From the NCBI RefSeq assembly GCF_011038645.2, contig NZ_CP064955.1:868001-932000 (forward strand): 64,000 nucleotides of DNA. Direction: 5' to 3'. The translations under genes and the position numbers were made by a program. This stretch comes from Corynebacterium qintianiae. Its GTDB lineage: Bacteria > Actinomycetota > Actinomycetes > Mycobacteriales > Mycobacteriaceae. The notes under the pieces were generated by a model. That model saw nothing but the letters and a program-made list of their open reading frames with translations. It had not been told where the DNA came from and did no database searches. Numbering within the stretch: the stretch's first letter is position 1; the number at the start of each line of letters is the position of its first letter. Below, one piece after another: positions 44,819 to 56,716 of the stretch.

Positions 44819-45873
44819 CGCTGGAACGGCTCGGGGTTTTTGACCTGCTCGCCGTCGCGCACTGGCCGCGGTTCCGTCACGCCTGAAGCGTAAGGAGAGC
44901 CGCCGAAGCGGCCTCGGTCGTGGTTTTCCGCGAGCCAATTGAGGTCCGGTCCCAGTGGGACCACGCCGGTGGGGTTCACCTCGGCGTGGGTGATGTAGTA
45001 GTGCTGCTTGATCTCGGTGAAGTCGGTGGTGTCGCCGAAGCCGGGGAGCTGGAACAGCTCCTGCAGGTAGCCTCGCAGGTTCGGCATCTCGGCGATCTTG
45101 GTGCGCGATGCCTTGAAGTGACCGTAGTAAACGGGGTCGAAGCGCACGAGTGTGGGGTAGAGGTAAATGTCTGCGAGCGTGACGTGGTTTCCCACTAGAT
45201 AGCGCTGCTGGCCGAGGCGCTCCTCCAGCCAGTCCATGTGCTCCCACAGCTCGTGGTACGCCTCGTCGTAGGCTTGTTGTGTGGCGGCGAACCCGCAGCG
45301 GTAAACGCCGTTGTTTACGTGCTTGTAAACGCGGTCGGTGATCTGGTCGATTTCGTCGCGCAGGTGCTCCGGGTATAGGTCCGGGGCGCCCTCGCGCTGG
45401 AATTGGGCCCACTCGTCGTTGAAGTCGACCGGGATCTGGCGGAACCAGTTTGTAACAACCTTGTTGGTGCCCACCTCCACGATCGCGGGCACTGTGATGC
45501 CCTCCGGGTAGTCGGGGAAGCGGTTTTCGTAGGCCTCCTTGAGACGGCGCAGACCGGTGACCGGGTCCTTCTCGCTAGGGTCGACGTCGAACACCCACGA
45601 ATCGGCGTCGTGTGTCGGGCCCGCCAGGCCGAGCGAGATCACGTCCTCGAGTCCGAGGAGACGGCGGGCGATGATCGTGCGGTGCGCCCAGGGGCAGGCG
45701 CGGGCGGCCATCAGGCGGTAGCGGCCGGGCTCGACGGGCCAGAGCTTCCCGCTGGATGCGCGGGGCTTGTCGACGTCCGCGACAATGCGGTCCTCGATAT
45801 ACGTCGTGTCGCGCTCGAAGGCGCCGTCGGCGGAGGCGTTTTGGGGGGCGTTCTTCCACTTCTGTTTGTCCAT
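44815..45873 (-). CDS. Glutathionyl-hydroquinone reductase-like GST (ECM4/YqjG family)
   Basis: The 352-residue protein has the GST-Xi hallmark AARACPWAHRTIIARRLLGLE near residue 57 with its redox Cys, and the C-terminal GST helices with VGNHVTLADIYLYPTLVRFDPVYYGHF. Related enzymes reduce glutathionyl-hydroquinones; since corynebacteria use mycothiol, the true thiol partner may be mycothiol. Start ATG at 45873. The gene shares its CTAG stop with the GNAT gene and is divergent from the DoxX gene. Confidence 0.82.
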   Translation of the reverse strand: MDKQKWKNAPQNASADGAFERDTTYIEDRIVADVDKPRASSGKLWPVEPGRYRLMAARACPWAHRTIIARRLLGLEDVISLGLAGPTHDADSWVFDVDPSEKDPVTGLRRLKEAYENRFPDYPEGITVPAIVEVGTNKVVTNWFRQIPVDFNDEWAQFQREGAPDLYPEHLRDEIDQITDRVYKHVNNGVYRCGFAATQQAYDEAYHELWEHMDWLEERLGQQRYLVGNHVTLADIYLYPTLVRFDPVYYGHFKASRTKIAEMPNLRGYLQELFQLPGFGDTTDFTEIKQHYYITHAEVNPTGVVPLGPDLNWLAENHDRGRFGGSPYASGVTEPRPVRDGEQVKNPEPFQR

Positions 45874-45978
45874 TGCACCTATTGTCCTCACAATAGGATG
45901 ACAAATCAACAAAAGTTGGGCGGGGCGCGCCGGAATCGCTTCCGCAGAAAACCGGTTTCCTGCAATAAGTTCCTAACT

Positions 45979-46800
45979 ATGACTAGCAAATTCCCCCGCA
46001 ACAATCCCCGTGACGTCACCCCCGACGACTTCAACAATTTCGAGGATGTCCCCACGTACGGCGAGGCCGGCAGCACCTCGCACATCCGCGCGGGCGAGCC
46101 CTCTTCCATCTACGAACGCACTGGGAAGGCCGCTCCGACGGAGGTGTTCCCGAGCTCTGCTATGCAGTCGACTGAATCTCTCGTCACCGATGAATCGACC
46201 GTCACCGTCGACCGGCAACCGCTCGAGGTGATGCCCGCCGAACCCGTCTACGCCGAAGAACCGGTAGTAGTGGAGGAGCCCGCGCGCCGCGGCACGATCG
46301 ACCTCGGTCTGCTCCTGCTGCGCCTCGTTCTGGGCGGCTACCTCATCTTCCATGCGATCCAGACGTTCTTCCGCCTCGGCGCCTCCGACGGCATCACCGG
46401 CCTAGAGAACGACTTCTCCGGTTATGCGTACGGCGAGGTCCTCGCCATCGTCGTGCCCACACTCGAACTCGCCGCCGGTGTATTCATCGTTCTGGGGTTG
46501 ATTGGCCCTGTCGCGGCCATGGTAGCGGTGGCCGTTACCGCGTTCATGAGCGCCCACGCCGTCGCGTCGTCCGGAGCGGGTGCAAACATGCTTATGTGGG
46601 ACGCCGCGGTGTGGCTTCCAGTGCTCCTCTTCGGTATCTCGCTGGCCCACCAGTTCACCGGGCCGGGCTTCTACGCCGTCGACTCAGGACGTAGCTGGGC
46701 TCGCCGACCCCTGGCTTCGTCGTGGATCTTTGCCGTCCTCGGCATCGCCGCGGCCGCCCTCTTGTGGTGGTTCGGCACCGGCATCAATCCCTTCGCGTAG
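45979..46800 (+). CDS. DoxX family membrane protein with acidic N-terminal region
   Basis: The 273-residue protein has a polar N-terminal part (residues 1-105, rich in Pro, Glu, Val and Thr) and four to five transmembrane segments with the DoxX pattern LLLLRLVLGGYLIFHAIQTFF and LELAAGVFIVLGLIGPVAA. Members take part in thiosulfate, quinone or redox-related membrane complexes in some bacteria; function here is unknown. The last 117 bases are antisense to the end of the GT87 gene. Confidence 0.78.
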   Translation: MTSKFPRNNPRDVTPDDFNNFEDVPTYGEAGSTSHIRAGEPSSIYERTGKAAPTEVFPSSAMQSTESLVTDESTVTVDRQPLEVMPAEPVYAEEPVVVEEPARRGTIDLGLLLLRLVLGGYLIFHAIQTFFRLGASDGITGLENDFSGYAYGEVLAIVVPTLELAAGVFIVLGLIGPVAAMVAVAVTAFMSAHAVASSGAGANMLMWDAAVWLPVLLFGISLAHQFTGPGFYAVDSGRSWARRPLASSWIFAVLGIAAAALLWWFGTGINPFA

Positions 46801-48024
46801 CCGGGGCTCCGCGGGCACGCCACGCAGCGCGAGTGCCCAGGCCCCCATTAGGGCGATTCCCAACCATACGAAGTCCGACACGAGGAACTTCTGCCACAGC
46901 GCAAGCTCGTGGACGGCGATGGAGTCGCCGAACCACCACTTCGGCGGCCGCGTCAGCACGAGCGCGGTCCACAGAGTGACCACCCCTGTGAGCAACGGCG
47001 GCCACCGCAGCACCGTGGCGCAGCGCCAGGCGGCCACTGGGAGGATCAGCGCCAGCCACACCCAGTGGTGCGACCACGAAACGGGGGAGATAAGTAGCAT
47101 GACCACGGCGTTGACCAGGGCAGCGTCGATAAGCATGCGGCGGCGGATCAGCGCAGCCATGAGCCAGGCCCCAAGGCCGACCGTGGCCAGCACGAGTGCG
47201 AACCAAATCAGGTTTGAACCGAGGGAATGCGCCTCGAGAGATTCCGCGCTGGGGTAAAAGCGCATGACCATGCCCTTGAGCGAGCTGTTCGACTGGTAGG
47301 TGGTGTCTACGCCGAATTCCGAGCTGGTGCCCATGCTGAAGAGCGTTACCCCGAAGAATTCCACCGTCGCGTCCCACCTCAATAGCGCCGCGACCACTGT
47401 CGCGGCCAAACCGGACACGCCGGCAACGACGATCGCGCGGAAATCCTTGCGCAGCAAGAAGAACAGCAGCATCGCCACGGGGGTGATCTTGATCGCGGCG
47501 GCGATGCCGATGAGCGTTCCCTGGGGCAGCCAGCGCTTTCGCGGTACCAGATCGAACACCACGAGGGCCATGATGACCACATTGATCTGGGCGAACATGG
47601 CATTGAGCCGCATCGGCTCCATGCACACGCCAGCCGCCCACACGACGGACGTGGCGGCGAGGAGAGTGCGGCGGCCCAGTTTGTCGTTGGTGAGAGCGCG
47701 CAGGACGAACCAGAGACAGGCGAACAGCAACGCGGACGACAGGCCGATCATCACGTTGCCGGCTGCATCGTCGGAAAGACCGCTGGCCATCGCCAGCGGC
47801 GACAAAACGAGCGCACCGAACGGCGGGTAGATGAAGGGCAGCGCCACATCGGCCGCGTGCATCGGCTCGGAGTAGACGGGCCTGCCCTCGAGGAACGCCC
47901 GGGCGCCCTCCCGGTAAATGATCACGTCGACAGGGAAGTCGGTCGCGAGCATCAGGCTCCACGTGGCCGCGCAGCCGACCGCGAGACCCAGTGCCGTGAC
48001 GAGGGTGAGTAGGTGAGTTTTCAC
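46684..48024 (-). CDS. GT87 polyprenyl-phosphate-mannose mannosyltransferase
   Basis: The 446-residue protein has about ten transmembrane helices, an early periplasmic DFPVDVIIYREGARAFLEGRPVY with the acidic catalytic motif of GT-C enzymes, and IGIAAAIKITPVAMLLFFLL. GT87 proteins in mycolata add alpha-1,2-mannose to lipomannan and lipoarabinomannan. The acceptor is inferred. The last 40 residues are charged (Glu, Asp, Gly, Ser), encoded antisense to doxX, and may be a recent extension. Start ATG 48024. Confidence 0.8.
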   Translation of the reverse strand: MKTHLLTLVTALGLAVGCAATWSLMLATDFPVDVIIYREGARAFLEGRPVYSEPMHAADVALPFIYPPFGALVLSPLAMASGLSDDAAGNVMIGLSSALLFACLWFVLRALTNDKLGRRTLLAATSVVWAAGVCMEPMRLNAMFAQINVVIMALVVFDLVPRKRWLPQGTLIGIAAAIKITPVAMLLFFLLRKDFRAIVVAGVSGLAATVVAALLRWDATVEFFGVTLFSMGTSSEFGVDTTYQSNSSLKGMVMRFYPSAESLEAHSLGSNLIWFALVLATVGLGAWLMAALIRRRMLIDAALVNAVVMLLISPVSWSHHWVWLALILPVAAWRCATVLRWPPLLTGVVTLWTALVLTRPPKWWFGDSIAVHELALWQKFLVSDFVWLGIALMGAWALALRGVPAEPRLREGIDAGAEPPQEGGRGDAEDGKDPRRSQGSASPATS

Positions 48025-48034
48025 CCGCGTTAGC

Positions 48035-49873
48035 CTAGTCCACCTGTCGGACAGCGCCCTTGTCGGCGGAGGTTGCCATCTTGGCGTAGGCGCGCAGCGC
48101 CTTGGTCACCTCGCGGGTGCGGTTCGGCGTCCACGGGCGCTCGGACGCCTCCATCTTCGCGCGGCGCTCGGCGATGACCTCCTCATCGACGTCCAGACGG
48201 ATCTCGCGGTTGGACACCGAGATGCTGATGGTGTCGCCGTTTTCCACAAGGCCGATCAAGCCACCGTGCGCGGCCTCCGGGGAGATGTGCCCGATGGACA
48301 GCCCCGAGGTGCCGCCGGAGAATCGACCGTCCGTGATCAGGGCGCACTTCGTGCCCAGACCCGCGCCCTTGAGGAAGGACGTCGGGTGCAGCATCTCCTG
48401 CATGCCCGGACCACCCGCGGGGCCCTCGTAACGGATGACGATGACCTCGCCCTCCTGGACCTCGCGGTTGAGGATGACGGAGACCGCCTGCTCCTGGGAA
48501 TCGAGAACGCGGGCGGGGCCACTAAACTCCCACAGGCCCTCCTCGACGCCCGCGGTCTTTAGGATCGCGCCGTCGGGGGCGATGTTGCCGCGCAGGACGA
48601 CGAGGCCGCCGTCGGAGGTGAAGCTGTGCTCGACGTCGTGGATCACGCCATTGGCGGAGTCCGTGTCCAGCGACTCCCAGCGCGCAGACTGCGAAAACGC
48701 CTCGGTGGTGCGCTTGCCGCCGGGCGCGGCGTGGTAGAGCTCGATGGCCTCGGGCAGGGGGGACTCGGCGCGGATGTCCCAGTCCGCCAGCCACTCGTCC
48801 AGCGAGGGGTAGGCCACGGTGTGAACGTTCTTGTTCAGCAGCCCGGCCCGGTTGAGCTCGCCGAGGATCGCGGGGATGCCGCCGGCGCGGTGAACGTCCT
48901 CGACGTGCGCCTCGCCGTTCGGGGCGACCTTGGACAAGCAGGGGATTGAGTGGGAGAGCTCGTCGATGTCGTGGAGGCTGAAGTCCACCTCGCCCTCCTG
49001 GGCGGCGGCGAGGATGTGCAAGATGGTGTTTGTCGAGCCGCCCATAGCCATGTCCAGCGCCATCGCGTTGCGGAACGCGTCGACGGTGGCAACCGAGCGC
49101 GGCAGTACCGACTCGTCGCCCTCGCCGTAGTAGCGGTCGCACAGCTTCACAATGGCCTCGCCGGCCTTCTCAAACAGGGCGCGGCGCGCCGTGTGGGTGG
49201 CCAGCGTGGTGCCATTGCCCGGCAGAGACAAACCGAGGGCCTCGGTGAGGCAGTTCATCGAGTTCGCGGTGAACATGCCGGAGCACGAACCACAGGTCGG
49301 GCAGGCCGCGTTGGCGATCGACTCGAGCTCGGAGTCGGAGACGGCGTCGTTGGCGGACAGGGAGATCGCGTCAATCAGGTCGGACTTCGGCTTGGTCACG
49401 CCGCCGACCGAGAACGCCTTGCCGGCCTCCATCGGCCCGCCGGAGACGAACACGGCCGGGATGTTTAAGCGCATCGCGGCGTTGAGCATGCCGGGGGTGA
49501 TCTTGTCGCAGTTGGAGATGCACACCATCGCGTCGACGGTGTGGGCGTTGATCATGTACTCGACGGAGTCGGAGATGATCTCGCGCGAGGGCAGGGAGTA
49601 CAGCATGCCGGAGTGGCCCATCGCGATGCCGTCGTCGACCGCGATGGTGTTGAACTCCTTAGGCACGCCACCGGCAGCGCGGACGGCCTCGGCGACGATG
49701 TCACCGACGTTTTTCAGGTGAACGTGGCCGGGGACGAACTGGGTGTAGGAGTTAACGATGGCCACGATCGGCTTGCCGAATTCCTTCTCGCCGGTGCCGG
49801 TCGCGCGCCACAGGGCGCGTGCGCCGGCGGCCTGGCGACCGACGGTTGTGACTCGTGAGCGGAGGGGGATCAC
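48035..49873 (-). CDS. ilvD: Dihydroxy-acid dehydratase
   Basis: IlvD (612 residues) makes the 2-oxo acids of valine and isoleucine synthesis using an iron-sulfur cluster. The cluster cysteines are in [13 protein letters not shown] near residue 119 and [20 protein letters not shown] near 190, and PLPSREI-like [15 protein letters not shown] lies near 92. The gene follows the PH-domain gene by 4 bases and is separated from ilvBNC by a divergent channel gene. A GAGTAA-rich context precedes the ATG at 49873. Confidence 0.96.
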   Translation of the reverse strand: MIPLRSRVTTVGRQAAGARALWRATGTGEKEFGKPIVAIVNSYTQFVPGHVHLKNVGDIVAEAVRAAGGVPKEFNTIAVDDGIAMGHSGMLYSLPSREIISDSVEYMINAHTVDAMVCISNCDKITPGMLNAAMRLNIPAVFVSGGPMEAGKAFSVGGVTKPKSDLIDAISLSANDAVSDSELESIANAACPTCGSCSGMFTANSMNCLTEALGLSLPGNGTTLATHTARRALFEKAGEAIVKLCDRYYGEGDESVLPRSVATVDAFRNAMALDMAMGGSTNTILHILAAAQEGEVDFSLHDIDELSHSIPCLSKVAPNGEAHVEDVHRAGGIPAILGELNRAGLLNKNVHTVAYPSLDEWLADWDIRAESPLPEAIELYHAAPGGKRTTEAFSQSARWESLDTDSANGVIHDVEHSFTSDGGLVVLRGNIAPDGAILKTAGVEEGLWEFSGPARVLDSQEQAVSVILNREVQEGEVIVIRYEGPAGGPGMQEMLHPTSFLKGAGLGTKCALITDGRFSGGTSGLSIGHISPEAAHGGLIGLVENGDTISISVSNREIRLDVDEEVIAERRAKMEASERPWTPNRTREVTKALRAYAKMATSADKGAVRQVD

Positions 49874-49877
49874 AGCG

Positions 49878-50411
49878 TTACTCCTTGCTGTCGGTGGGCT
49901 GGGCGGTCTCGGGCCGGGGGCCCGGTGTGTCAGGGTGGTCCCGTAGGTACTCGTCGTACTCTTCGCGGCTGAGCAGTACCCTGCGGCCTTCCCTGTCGAT
50001 GATTTCGTACTTTCCGTCGGCGGCCTCGGCGGATGAGGTAATTACGTCCGTGATGCGCCCGCCTGAGGCCTCGGAAAGTTCCGGAATAGTGTTAAACGTT
50101 ACACCCGGCATTGGGTGCTCCTTGCCCGCGGAGGTCGTGGCCAGCGCTTTCGCACCCTTGAAAGCGATGCCGGAGAGGTTGTCCCAGGCGATGGACACGT
50201 TCGGTCGGAGGGGGTACGTGATGGTGACACCGCGGGTGTCAACCCGCGTAGAAGACCCGAAAACCCAGACCAGGTACGCCGCGGGGATGATCAACAGCCA
50301 GCTCAGCAGCAGCGGAGCCCAGGCGATACCGATGAGCGCGATGCCCGTCATCAACACGATGGCGAGGACGTGTTCGCGTGAGGGGCGGAAAACCTGGGGT
50401 GCATCAGTCAT
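49878..50411 (-). CDS. PH domain-containing membrane protein
   Basis: The 177-residue protein has two transmembrane segments (about residues 14-52) followed by a small beta-rich domain of the bacterial PH type: [28 protein letters not shown] (split near 57-84). The acidic C-terminal tail ends QPTDSKE. The stop is 4 bases before ilvD, so the two are cotranscribed, as in other corynebacteria, but a functional link is not known. Confidence 0.78.
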   Translation of the reverse strand: MTDAPQVFRPSREHVLAIVLMTGIALIGIAWAPLLLSWLLIIPAAYLVWVFGSSTRVDTRGVTITYPLRPNVSIAWDNLSGIAFKGAKALATTSAGKEHPMPGVTFNTIPELSEASGGRITDVITSSAEAADGKYEIIDREGRRVLLSREEYDEYLRDHPDTPGPRPETAQPTDSKE

Positions 50412-50420
50412 GGGTACATG

Positions 50421-51842
50421 CTAGCCAACGGGAGTATCAGTTTGGGAAGGGGGAGTATCGCTAATCGACGCCCCGCCCGGCGCCCCGGCAGCCGTCCCAT
50501 CCGCCGCGGTTGTGGGCGCATCGGTAGATGCCGTGTCGGTCACGTCGTCGCCAGGCACCGCCGGAGGCTCGGTCGTCTGAGCCACCGTGGGCTCCAGGGC
50601 GGTGGTGGGTTGAGGAGTCGGCGGGAGCTCCGTCTCAGCAGCGGCGGTTGACGGGGTGGTGCTCGTCGCGGCGGGAGCGGAATCGGTGCCCGCGCCGGCC
50701 TCGGCAGGCTCAAACGTGATGGCCCGAATGACAAGCAGGATGGCGAATGCGCTGAGCAGGACGAGCGTCGACAAGCGCATGGCTCCGCCGAACGCCATGC
50801 GCGGCGCGGGTTTCTCCTCGTCGGCGAGCGCGTCGGTGGCGGGATCGTTCTCGGACTCGACGGGGGAGAGGTCGTCGGTGTCGTTGCTGGCGGGCCGGAC
50901 AGGCGGCATGTATTCGGTCGGGGGAAACTTGTCGAACTGGCCGGTGTGTTCGACCACGTGGTCCAGGCGGGTGCCCTCGATGGTGGTGGCGGAGCCGTAC
51001 TCGTCCCAGAACTCGTTGAGGATGGACATGCGGATGGCGCGCTCCACCATCCACTGCGAGAGGGGCTCGACGCGGACGATGAAGCGCATGTCCACCGTCC
51101 ACGGCATCCCCACCGTCACCGGTGGGTTGACGGCCACGGCCGGGTGGACGGCGAGGTCGTCCAAAACCTTCGGGCGGATGTCCGTCCGGGATAGCGCGCG
51201 ACGGGCGGCGGACTCGGAGCGGGCGACGGCGGCGTCGGCACTGTCGGAACCAAGTAACGGAACCGGGATGACGACCACCGCGGACGACCAGTAGTTGGAC
51301 TGGTTGATGCAGATCCGCGCCGTGGAGTTCGGGATGCTTACCGTTGCCTGCTCGAGCGTGCGGATCTGGGTCGCGCGCATGGTGATCTGGATGACGTCGC
51401 CGGAGACCTTGACGCCGTTGCCCTCGAATGTGACGAAGTCACCCACTCCGTACTGCTTCTCCGAGAGGATGAAGAAACCGGCAACGAAATCCGCGATGAT
51501 GCTTTGCGCACCGAAACCGATGGCCGCGGAAACGACGGTGGCGGGGATCGCGGCACCGGCCAATGAGAAGCCGAGCTGCTGGAGAAAGAACACCAGGATG
51601 AGGAAGAATGCGATCGCCTGGACGATGTAAATGGCCACGCCCGAGATGGCGAGATGGCTCTTCGCCTCGTCCGCATCCGACAGTTGATCCGCGCGGCGCT
51701 CGGCGACCCGGTTGGCAAACCGCCCGGCTCGGGGAACCAGCAGGGCGAGGAGGATGAGCAACGCGATGTTGACACCGGTGTCGGCGAACCAGCTTCCGGA
51801 AAACCAGTTCCACGCTTCGGCGGCGATGTGAGTGATCGACAT
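50421..51842 (-). CDS. MscCG-like mechanosensitive channel (MscS family)
   Basis: The 473-residue protein has the MscS domain with pore helix GAAIPATVVSAAIGFGAQSIIADFVAGFF (split near residues 88-116), SEKQYGVGDFVTFEGNGVKVSG, and IPNSTARICINQSNYWS. A C-terminal extension with a fourth transmembrane segment (LVLLSAFAILLVIRAITF) and a Pro/Thr/Ala/Ser-rich external tail is the architecture of MscCG, the glutamate efflux channel of C. glutamicum. The start ATG at 51842 is preferred to the TTG at 51854. It is divergent from the ilv leader. Confidence 0.86.
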   Translation of the reverse strand: MSITHIAAEAWNWFSGSWFADTGVNIALLILLALLVPRAGRFANRVAERRADQLSDADEAKSHLAISGVAIYIVQAIAFFLILVFFLQQLGFSLAGAAIPATVVSAAIGFGAQSIIADFVAGFFILSEKQYGVGDFVTFEGNGVKVSGDVIQITMRATQIRTLEQATVSIPNSTARICINQSNYWSSAVVVIPVPLLGSDSADAAVARSESAARRALSRTDIRPKVLDDLAVHPAVAVNPPVTVGMPWTVDMRFIVRVEPLSQWMVERAIRMSILNEFWDEYGSATTIEGTRLDHVVEHTGQFDKFPPTEYMPPVRPASNDTDDLSPVESENDPATDALADEEKPAPRMAFGGAMRLSTLVLLSAFAILLVIRAITFEPAEAGAGTDSAPAATSTTPSTAAAETELPPTPQPTTALEPTVAQTTEPPAVPGDDVTDTASTDAPTTAADGTAAGAPGGASISDTPPSQTDTPVG

Positions 51843-51881
51843 AGTGGTTATCAAGGGTAGCGCCTAAGGCGCACCTGTTAA

Positions 51882-51910
51882 TCAACAAATATTCGGGTGC
51901 TGTGTATGAT
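51882..51910 (+). promoter_or_regulatory. Putative promoter of the ilvB leader
   Basis: TCAACA at 51882-51887 resembles a -35, and TGTGTATGAT with TATGAT at 51905-51910 is an extended -10, 17 bases further. Transcription would start near 51917, at or by the ATG at 51918, so the leader peptide mRNA may be leaderless. Confidence 0.5.
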
Positions 51911-51917
51911 GATGCCC

Positions 51918-51968
51918 ATGATCAATGTGCGACTAGTAGTAATTATTCCGGTGCGGCGCTTGCCGTAG
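51918..51968 (+). CDS. ilvB leader peptide
   Basis: The short frame encodes MINVRLVVIIPVRRLP, with seven of 16 residues Val, Ile or Leu, including runs of two Val and two Ile codons. It precedes a terminator hairpin and ilvB. This is the known arrangement of the C. glutamicum ilvBNC attenuator, in which shortage of branched-chain aminoacyl-tRNAs stalls the ribosome. Further in-frame ATGs lie at 51906, 51909 and 51912. Confidence 0.75.
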   Translation: MINVRLVVIIPVRRLP

Positions 51969-52001
51969 CGGTCTGAAATCCTTCTCAGTCCCACAACAAG
52001 C

Positions 52002-52047
52002 GCCCTCGACAGCACACGCGTGCTGGTCGGAGGGCATTTGTGTTTTG
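52002..52047 (+). terminator. Attenuator terminator upstream of ilvB
   Basis: GCCCTCGACAGCAC (about 52002-52015) pairs with GTGCTGGTCGGAGGGC (52019-52035) with one bulge, followed by ATTTGTGTTTT. It comes 34 bases after the leader-peptide stop and ahead of the ilvB ribosome binding site AAGGAG (52081-52086). Confidence 0.75.
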
Positions 52048-52095
52048 GTCTTCAACCTCTCTCCTCCACCCGTTTAACTCAAGGAGCTATCTCCC

Positions 52096-53949
52096 GTGGC
52101 AGCTTCCAAAAAGCCCTCACACAAGGCCCCGAAACACGAAGAGGTCGCGCCCGAGCGCATGACCGGAGCGGACGCAGTCGTCCGCAGCCTCGAAGCGTTG
52201 GGTATCGACATTGTCTTCGGCCTGCCGGGCGGGGCGGTCCTTCCCCTGTACGAGTCCCTTTACGCCGCGCGGGAGCTGCGCCACGTGCTGGTACGCCACG
52301 AGCAGGGCGCAGGTCACGCGGCGACGGGTTACGCCCAGGTATCCGGGAAGGTCGGCGTGTGCATCGCCACCTCGGGCCCGGGCGCGACCAACCTGGTCAC
52401 CCCGCTGGCTGACGCGTACCTCGACTCTGTGCCTATCCTCGCCATCACCGGCCAGGTCGGCTCGCCCTTGATCGGCACTGACGCCTTCCAGGAGGCGGAT
52501 ATCAGGGGTATCACCATGCCGATCACCAAACACAACGTCATGGTGCGCAGCGTGGAGGAGATTCCGGCGGCCATTGCCGAAGCGCATCACATTGCCTCAA
52601 CGGGCCGCCCGGGACCGGTACTGGTGGATATTCCGAAGGACATCCAGAACACCGAGTTCGAGTTCACCTGGCCTCCTGTGCTGGATTTGCCGGGTTACAA
52701 GCCGAACACGAAGCCGCACTCACGCCAGGTCGTCCAGGCCGCTCGCATGATCGAGAAGGCGAAGCGCCCGGTGCTCTACATCGGTGGAGGTGTGATCAAG
52801 GCTGAAGCGCATGAGGAGCTCCTGGCATTCGCGAACGAAACGGGTGTGCCCGTTGTGACTACCCTCATGGCGCTGGGTGCATTCCCGCAGTCGCACCCGC
52901 TGTACATGGGCATGCCAGGTATGCACGGCTCTGTTCCCGCTGTCGGAGCCTTGCAGGAATCTGACCTGCTCATCGCGATCGGCACGCGTTTCGACGACCG
53001 CGTCACCGGCGACACCGACACTTTCGCGCCGGATGCGAAGACGATCCACGCTGACATCGACCCGGCCGAGGTGGGCAAGATCCGCGAAGTGGACGTGCCC
53101 ATCGTCGGAGACGCGAAGCGTGTGCTGTCCCAGCTGCTGGACGCGTTCAAAGACGGCAAGGCGCATGCCCCGAATATCGACGCCTGGATCGAGCGGTTGG
53201 GCGACCTGAAAGAGCGCTTCCCCCGCGGCTACGACCCGCAGTCGGACGGGTCGCTTTCTCCCCAGTACGTCATCGAGACCCTTTCCGCCGAGGTCGGCCC
53301 GGACGCCGTCTACGTGGCAGGTGTGGGCCAGCACCAGATGTGGTCGGCCCAGTTCCTCGACTTCGAAAAGCCCCGCACGTGGCTGAACTCCGGTGGCCTG
53401 GGGACCATGGGCTACGCCATTCCCGCCGCCCTCGGCGCGAAGGCCGGAGCTCCGGACAAGGAGGTCTGGGCGATCGACGGCGACGGCTGCTTCCAGATGA
53501 CCAACCAGGAGATCACCACCGCCGCCAAGGAAGGGTTCCCCTTCAAGGTCGCCCTGATCAACAACGGCAACCTCGGCATGGTGCGTCAGTGGCAGACCCT
53601 GTTCTACGACGGCCACTACTCCCATACGAAGCTCGGCGGCGACGTGTACGTCCCCGACTTCGTCAAACTGTCCGAGGCGCTTGGCGCGGAGTCGATCCGC
53701 GTGACCACGGAGGAGGAGGTCATCCCCGCCATCCAGCGCGCGCGGGAGATCAATGACCGCCCGGTGGTAGTCGAATTCATCGTGGGTGAGGACGCGCAGG
53801 TATGGCCGATGATTTCGGCTGGCGCCTCCAACTCCGACATCCAGTACGCGCTGAACATCCGCCCGTTCTTCGACCTGGAGGAGCACGCGGGCGAAGCGCC
53901 GGAGGACATCGACGATGTCGTCGAGATCGTGACCGAGAAGGGAAACTGA
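52096..53949 (+). CDS. ilvB: Acetolactate synthase large subunit
   Basis: IlvB (617 residues) condenses pyruvate with pyruvate or 2-oxobutyrate, the first shared step of valine, leucine and isoleucine synthesis. The ThDP-activating glutamate is in [16 protein letters not shown] near residue 77, the FAD region is in the middle, and the ThDP motif [20 protein letters not shown] extends to [12 protein letters not shown] near residue 500. The start is the GTG at 52096 after AAGGAG. The next gene begins 1 base after the stop. Confidence 0.96.
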   Translation: MAASKKPSHKAPKHEEVAPERMTGADAVVRSLEALGIDIVFGLPGGAVLPLYESLYAARELRHVLVRHEQGAGHAATGYAQVSGKVGVCIATSGPGATNLVTPLADAYLDSVPILAITGQVGSPLIGTDAFQEADIRGITMPITKHNVMVRSVEEIPAAIAEAHHIASTGRPGPVLVDIPKDIQNTEFEFTWPPVLDLPGYKPNTKPHSRQVVQAARMIEKAKRPVLYIGGGVIKAEAHEELLAFANETGVPVVTTLMALGAFPQSHPLYMGMPGMHGSVPAVGALQESDLLIAIGTRFDDRVTGDTDTFAPDAKTIHADIDPAEVGKIREVDVPIVGDAKRVLSQLLDAFKDGKAHAPNIDAWIERLGDLKERFPRGYDPQSDGSLSPQYVIETLSAEVGPDAVYVAGVGQHQMWSAQFLDFEKPRTWLNSGGLGTMGYAIPAALGAKAGAPDKEVWAIDGDGCFQMTNQEITTAAKEGFPFKVALINNGNLGMVRQWQTLFYDGHYSHTKLGGDVYVPDFVKLSEALGAESIRVTTEEEVIPAIQRAREINDRPVVVEFIVGEDAQVWPMISAGASNSDIQYALNIRPFFDLEEHAGEAPEDIDDVVEIVTEKGN

Positions 53950-53950
53950 C

Positions 53951-55566
<1,616 letters not shown>

Positions 55567-55585
55567 ACTACCAGCATAAACAGGA

Positions 55586-56716
55586 TTACGGCACCGCTTT
55601 CAGGTGCCGCGATCCCGCAAAAATCCCGCAACCGATCGCGCTGGAGATCGCATCCCGCATCTCACGACCATCCCGGTCAAGGATGTGGGTGTACACATCC
55701 AGCGTCATCGACGCGCTACTGTGCCCCATCACGGCACTAACTTCATGAATCGGCCGACCCGCCGTAATCAACGAAGACGCGAAGAAATGCCGCAGGGAAT
55801 GGAAATGCACCCGCTCCACCCCCGCGAACTTCGCCGCACGCGAGACATACACCGACAACCGAGATGACCTCAAGGCTTGTTCCCGGGCCCCACAGAACAC
55901 CCAATCTGTGGGGCCCTTCCCATCCATCTGGGCCCGCAACACGACCTCCAACTGAGGAGCAATAGGAATATCGCGCCGGGAGGCCCTGGACTTCAACGGC
56001 CCCCGGTTACGGGTGCGGACATCCAACTGCTGGCTCACCCGGATGACTCCCTCATCGAGGTCGATGTCGCTGACGATGAGATCGCAGAGCTCATTGATGC
56101 GCATCCCGGTCATCGTGGCGGTGAGCATCATGTCCGCCACCACTGGTGCCGGCTTGGTTGTCGAGACTTGTGGGCCTGTGCCCTTCTTCTTGGTGTCGAG
56201 GTATTCCACCCCGCCGTCCCGGACGTAACCGGCGACGGTTAGGATGTCCTCCATGGTGGGGATGTCCTCCCGGCGGACAGCATCACTGTCATCGAGTTTG
56301 GGGATCACGACAGGGGAGCGCAGCACGATGCCTTGCTCGATGGCCCATCGGTAGGCAGAGCGTAGCCGGCGGAGTTGATCCCGCGCGGTGCCGGGGGAGA
56401 GCCCCGTATCGTTTTTGTCCAACCACTTCCGGCACGTGATCAACGATTGATACCACTGCGCTACGTCCTTCGGTGTGAGCTTGGCGGCGGGGTAGTCAGC
56501 GATCGGGGTGAGTTGTAGGCGCAGGGTGTTGTCGTAGAGGTCGAGGGTGGATTGCCGGCGTTACCCACCCTTCGAAGATCTCCCGGACGGTGATGTTGTC
56601 ATACCCCGGGTCCACCCAGGTGCCGCGGTTGATGGCCTGGAGCTGTTTAGCGTCGTAGTCCTTCGCCGCTTTTTCGGTGTCGAAGGTTCGGGAGTGAAGT
56701 GCCCCGGGTTTTGTTC
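55586..56716 (-). pseudogene. Tyrosine integrase, frameshifted and cut by an IS
   Basis: The catalytic part (55586-56443 and on to about 56550) has ATMTGMRINELCDLIVSD (Arg), HFHSLRHFFASSLI (HxxR) and VMGHSSASMTLDVYTH (His and Tyr), a full set of active-site residues. The N-terminal arm-binding part is in another frame (56720-56560: TFDTEKAAKDYDAKQLQAIN to REIFEGW), so one base is gained or lost near 56550-56570, where STLDLYDNTLRLQL should follow EGW. At about 56716 the coding sequence is cut by the IS remnant. It should be non-functional. Confidence 0.82.
55612..55630 (+). repeat. Candidate integrase arm site, left
   Basis: ATCCCGCAAAAATCCCGCA consists of two ATCCCGCA units 11 bases apart, one helical turn. 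The same 19-mer with one change lies at 61877-61895 near attR. Position near both ends fits arm-type sites of a tyrosine integrase. This copy lies in the coding end of the integrase gene. Confidence 0.6.
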
